From positions 1-23,371 of the forward strand of contig NZ_JYJG01000395.1 in the NCBI RefSeq assembly GCF_000955955.1: 23,371 bases of DNA, written 5' to 3'. This DNA comes from Lentzea aerocolonigenes. Its GTDB lineage: Bacteria > Actinomycetota > Actinomycetes > Mycobacteriales > Pseudonocardiaceae. Below, piece after piece: positions 22,144 through 23,371 of this stretch. Numbering within the stretch: position 1 is the first letter of the stretch; each line of letters opens with the position of its first letter. A program made the translations under genes and the position numbers. The notes beneath the pieces are model-generated. The model did no database searches and had not been told where the DNA came from. It was given only the letters and a program-made list of their open reading frames with translations.

Positions 22144-22651
22144 GACCCTCGTCGGTGTCCGAGTAGCTGGGCCCCGGCCCCGGACCCTTGTTCCAGTACG
22201 TCCAGGCCTGCCCCGGGATCGTGTAGCCGATGTCGCCGAGCCCTCCGGCGATCTCGCTGATCACGTGGTGCGCGCCGTCCTCGTTGCCGGTCACGACCAC
22301 ACCCGCGACCCGGTTGTAGGCCACCGGTCGCTCTTCGTCGTTGGTCTCGGAGATCATCGCGTCCATCCGCTCCAGCGCCCGTTGCGCGAGCGAGGACGGC
22401 CGGCCGACCCACGTCGGCGTCGCGACGACCAGGATCTCGGCGCCGAGGAGTGAGGCGTGGATGCGCGGCCACTCGTCGCCGGGACCCTCGTCGGTCGTGA
22501 CACCGGGCGGGATGTTGTGGTCCCCCAGCCGATAGGTGGTGACCTCGACGTCCTTCTTGGTCAGCTCGTCGACGACGACTTGGGCGAGCAGGTCGGTGTT
22601 GGACTGGTCCGGCGACTTCTTGAGGGTGCAGTTGAGCACCACGGCACGCAT
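22055..22651 (-). CDS. Flavodoxin-like / NADPH-dependent FMN reductase family protein
   Basis: A 198-residue flavodoxin-fold protein. It begins MRAVVLNCTLKKSPDQSNT, with the phosphate-binding loop of FMN reductases around residues 8-18, then VVATPTWVGRPSSLAQRALE (the PxYxG-like flavin loop with Trp), and VTGNEDGAHH later. The likely role is NAD(P)H:FMN or quinone reduction; the partner is unknown. ATG at 22651 is preferred: GGAGG lies 8 nt upstream and it shares one base with the stop of the SDR gene upstream (TGATG). An earlier in-frame ATG at 22666 is inside that SDR gene. The last 26 or so codons fall in copy 2 of the 113-bp duplication. Confidence 0.88.
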   Translation of the reverse strand: MRAVVLNCTLKKSPDQSNTDLLAQVVVDELTKKDVEVTTYRLGDHNIPPGVTTDEGPGDEWPRIHASLLGAEILVVATPTWVGRPSSLAQRALERMDAMISETNDEERPVAYNRVAGVVVTGNEDGAHHVISEIAGGLGDIGYTIPGQAWTYWNKGPGPGPSYSDTDEGHEWSENTGRTMAANLHAVALALAERPIPA

Positions 22652-23371
22652 CAGGGCTGCCTCCACTTCTCGTCGTTGAGCATTCCGCTGGCCTGCGGTC
22701 CCATCAGGGACATGCCTCCGTCCACGACGAACGAAGCGCCCGTCACGTAACCGGCGGCCGGAGTGGCGAGGAACGCGACCACGGCCGCGACCTCGTGAGC
22801 GTGACCAGGACGGCCGAGCGGGACTCCTGGACGGGGCTGGGTGTGCGGGTCGACGTCCTCCTGGTCGGTCATCGGCGTCGAGATCTCCCCTGGTGCCACG
22901 GAGTTCACCGTGATGCCGTGCTCGGACAGCTCGAGCGCGAGCACCTCGGTCAACGCGCCAAGACCGGCTTTCGCGGCGCAGTAGGGGGCGGCTCCGACGC
23001 GCGGGAGGTGTTCGTGGACCGAGGTGATGTTGATGATCCGGCCGCCACGACCGGCGGCGATCATGTGCTTGGCCGCGCGCTGGCAGCAGAGAAAGGCGCC
23101 GTCCAGGTCGACCGAGATGACCTCGCGCCAGGTGTCGAACTCCATGTCCATGACCTTCTGGCTGCTGCCGGTGCCGGCGCAGTTCACGAGGATGTCCACG
23201 CCGCCCAGTTCCTCGGCGAGTTCGTCGACGACAGCGGCGGCGGTGGGCAGGCAGGTGAGGTCGAGCTGCCGGACGGCACAGCGAGCGCCTGCCTCGCGCA
23301 CCTGGTCAGCGGTCTTCGCGGCGCCGTCGGCGTCCTGGTGGTAGGTGATGCCGACGTCGGCACCACCGCCC
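22651..23371 (-). CDS. SDR family oxidoreductase, 5' end outside window
   Basis: A classical SDR whose frame stays open to the right edge, so the first 10-20 residues including the TGxxxGxG motif are missing. Visible are GADVGITYH near the edge, the VDILVNCAGTG block, the catalytic Ser in NITSVHE, the Tyr/Lys pair in APYCAAKAG and the C-terminal VTGASFVVDGGMSL typical of FabG/glucose-1-dehydrogenase-like enzymes. The substrate is not determined. It is translationally coupled by TGATG to the flavodoxin-like gene, so the two may act together in a redox step. Confidence 0.9.
   Translation of the reverse strand, partial: GGGADVGITYHQDADGAAKTADQVREAGARCAVRQLDLTCLPTAAAVVDELAEELGGVDILVNCAGTGSSQKVMDMEFDTWREVISVDLDGAFLCCQRAAKHMIAAGRGGRIINITSVHEHLPRVGAAPYCAAKAGLGALTEVLALELSEHGITVNSVAPGEISTPMTDQEDVDPHTQPRPGVPLGRPGHAHEVAAVVAFLATPAAGYVTGASFVVDGGMSLMGPQASGMLNDEKWRQP
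22660..22664 (-). promoter_or_regulatory. Shine-Dalgarno site for the flavodoxin-like gene
   Basis: GGAGG on the minus strand, 8 nt before ATG 22651, decides between that start and the ATG at 22666. Confidence 0.7.

Noticed and set aside
21600..22145. A plus-strand frame of 181 residues ending in copy 2 of the 113-bp duplication
   Set aside because: Most of it is an out-of-frame reading of the PAP2 gene; only its end, in copy 2, matches the PAP2 C-terminus, which is explained by the duplication.

Overview
The window is GC-rich DNA with GTG starts, tightly overlapping genes and families typical of actinomycetes: a 13E12/DUF222 HNH nuclease, a ChaB protein with a Rho-N tail, and large glycosyltransferase runs. 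I infer an actinobacterium, most likely near Pseudonocardiales; the species is not readable from the sequence. No rRNA, tRNA, insertion sequence or CRISPR array was seen.

Left part (1-6514, minus strand). A partial HNH nuclease runs off the left edge. To its right is an operon transcribed leftward: a CDF metal transporter, a molybdopterin oxidoreductase of the NapA/NarB type, a small helical His-rich protein and an MFS transporter. It closes with a 13-bp perfect hairpin at 1208-1244.

Middle (6604-12404, plus strand). A UDP-glucuronate decarboxylase-like enzyme is followed by a 56/57-bp tandem repeat array (7498-7854). Then come an O-carbamoyltransferase, a GT2 and a GT9 glycosyltransferase, and a UDP-glucose dehydrogenase. 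The dehydrogenase and decarboxylase together would give UDP-GlcA and UDP-xylose. This block meets an aldehyde dehydrogenase (minus) at a G-rich 13-bp tandem repeat.

Right part (13887-21411, plus strand). A ChaB/Rho-N protein and an SDR epimerase are followed by a train of overlapping genes: GmhB-like phosphatase, GT9, two GT4 enzymes, GmhA isomerase, HldE and an SDR. GmhA, HldE and GmhB make up the ADP-heptose pathway, which is notable in a Gram-positive organism without LPS. hldE is split by a 16-bp tandem duplication that shifts its frame; removing either copy restores a clean bifunctional kinase/nucleotidyltransferase.

Right end. A PAP2-family phosphatase (plus) converges on a flavodoxin-like reductase (minus), which is coupled to an SDR that runs off the right edge. 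A 113-bp tandem duplication at this junction gives each gene its own 3' end where the two probably once overlapped.

Together the central genes look like a pathway for a carbamoylated glycan or glycoside containing heptose and uronate/xylose. No flippase, polymerase or ligase is visible, so the acceptor is unknown. Four independent tandem duplications within about 15 kb are the most striking structural theme.
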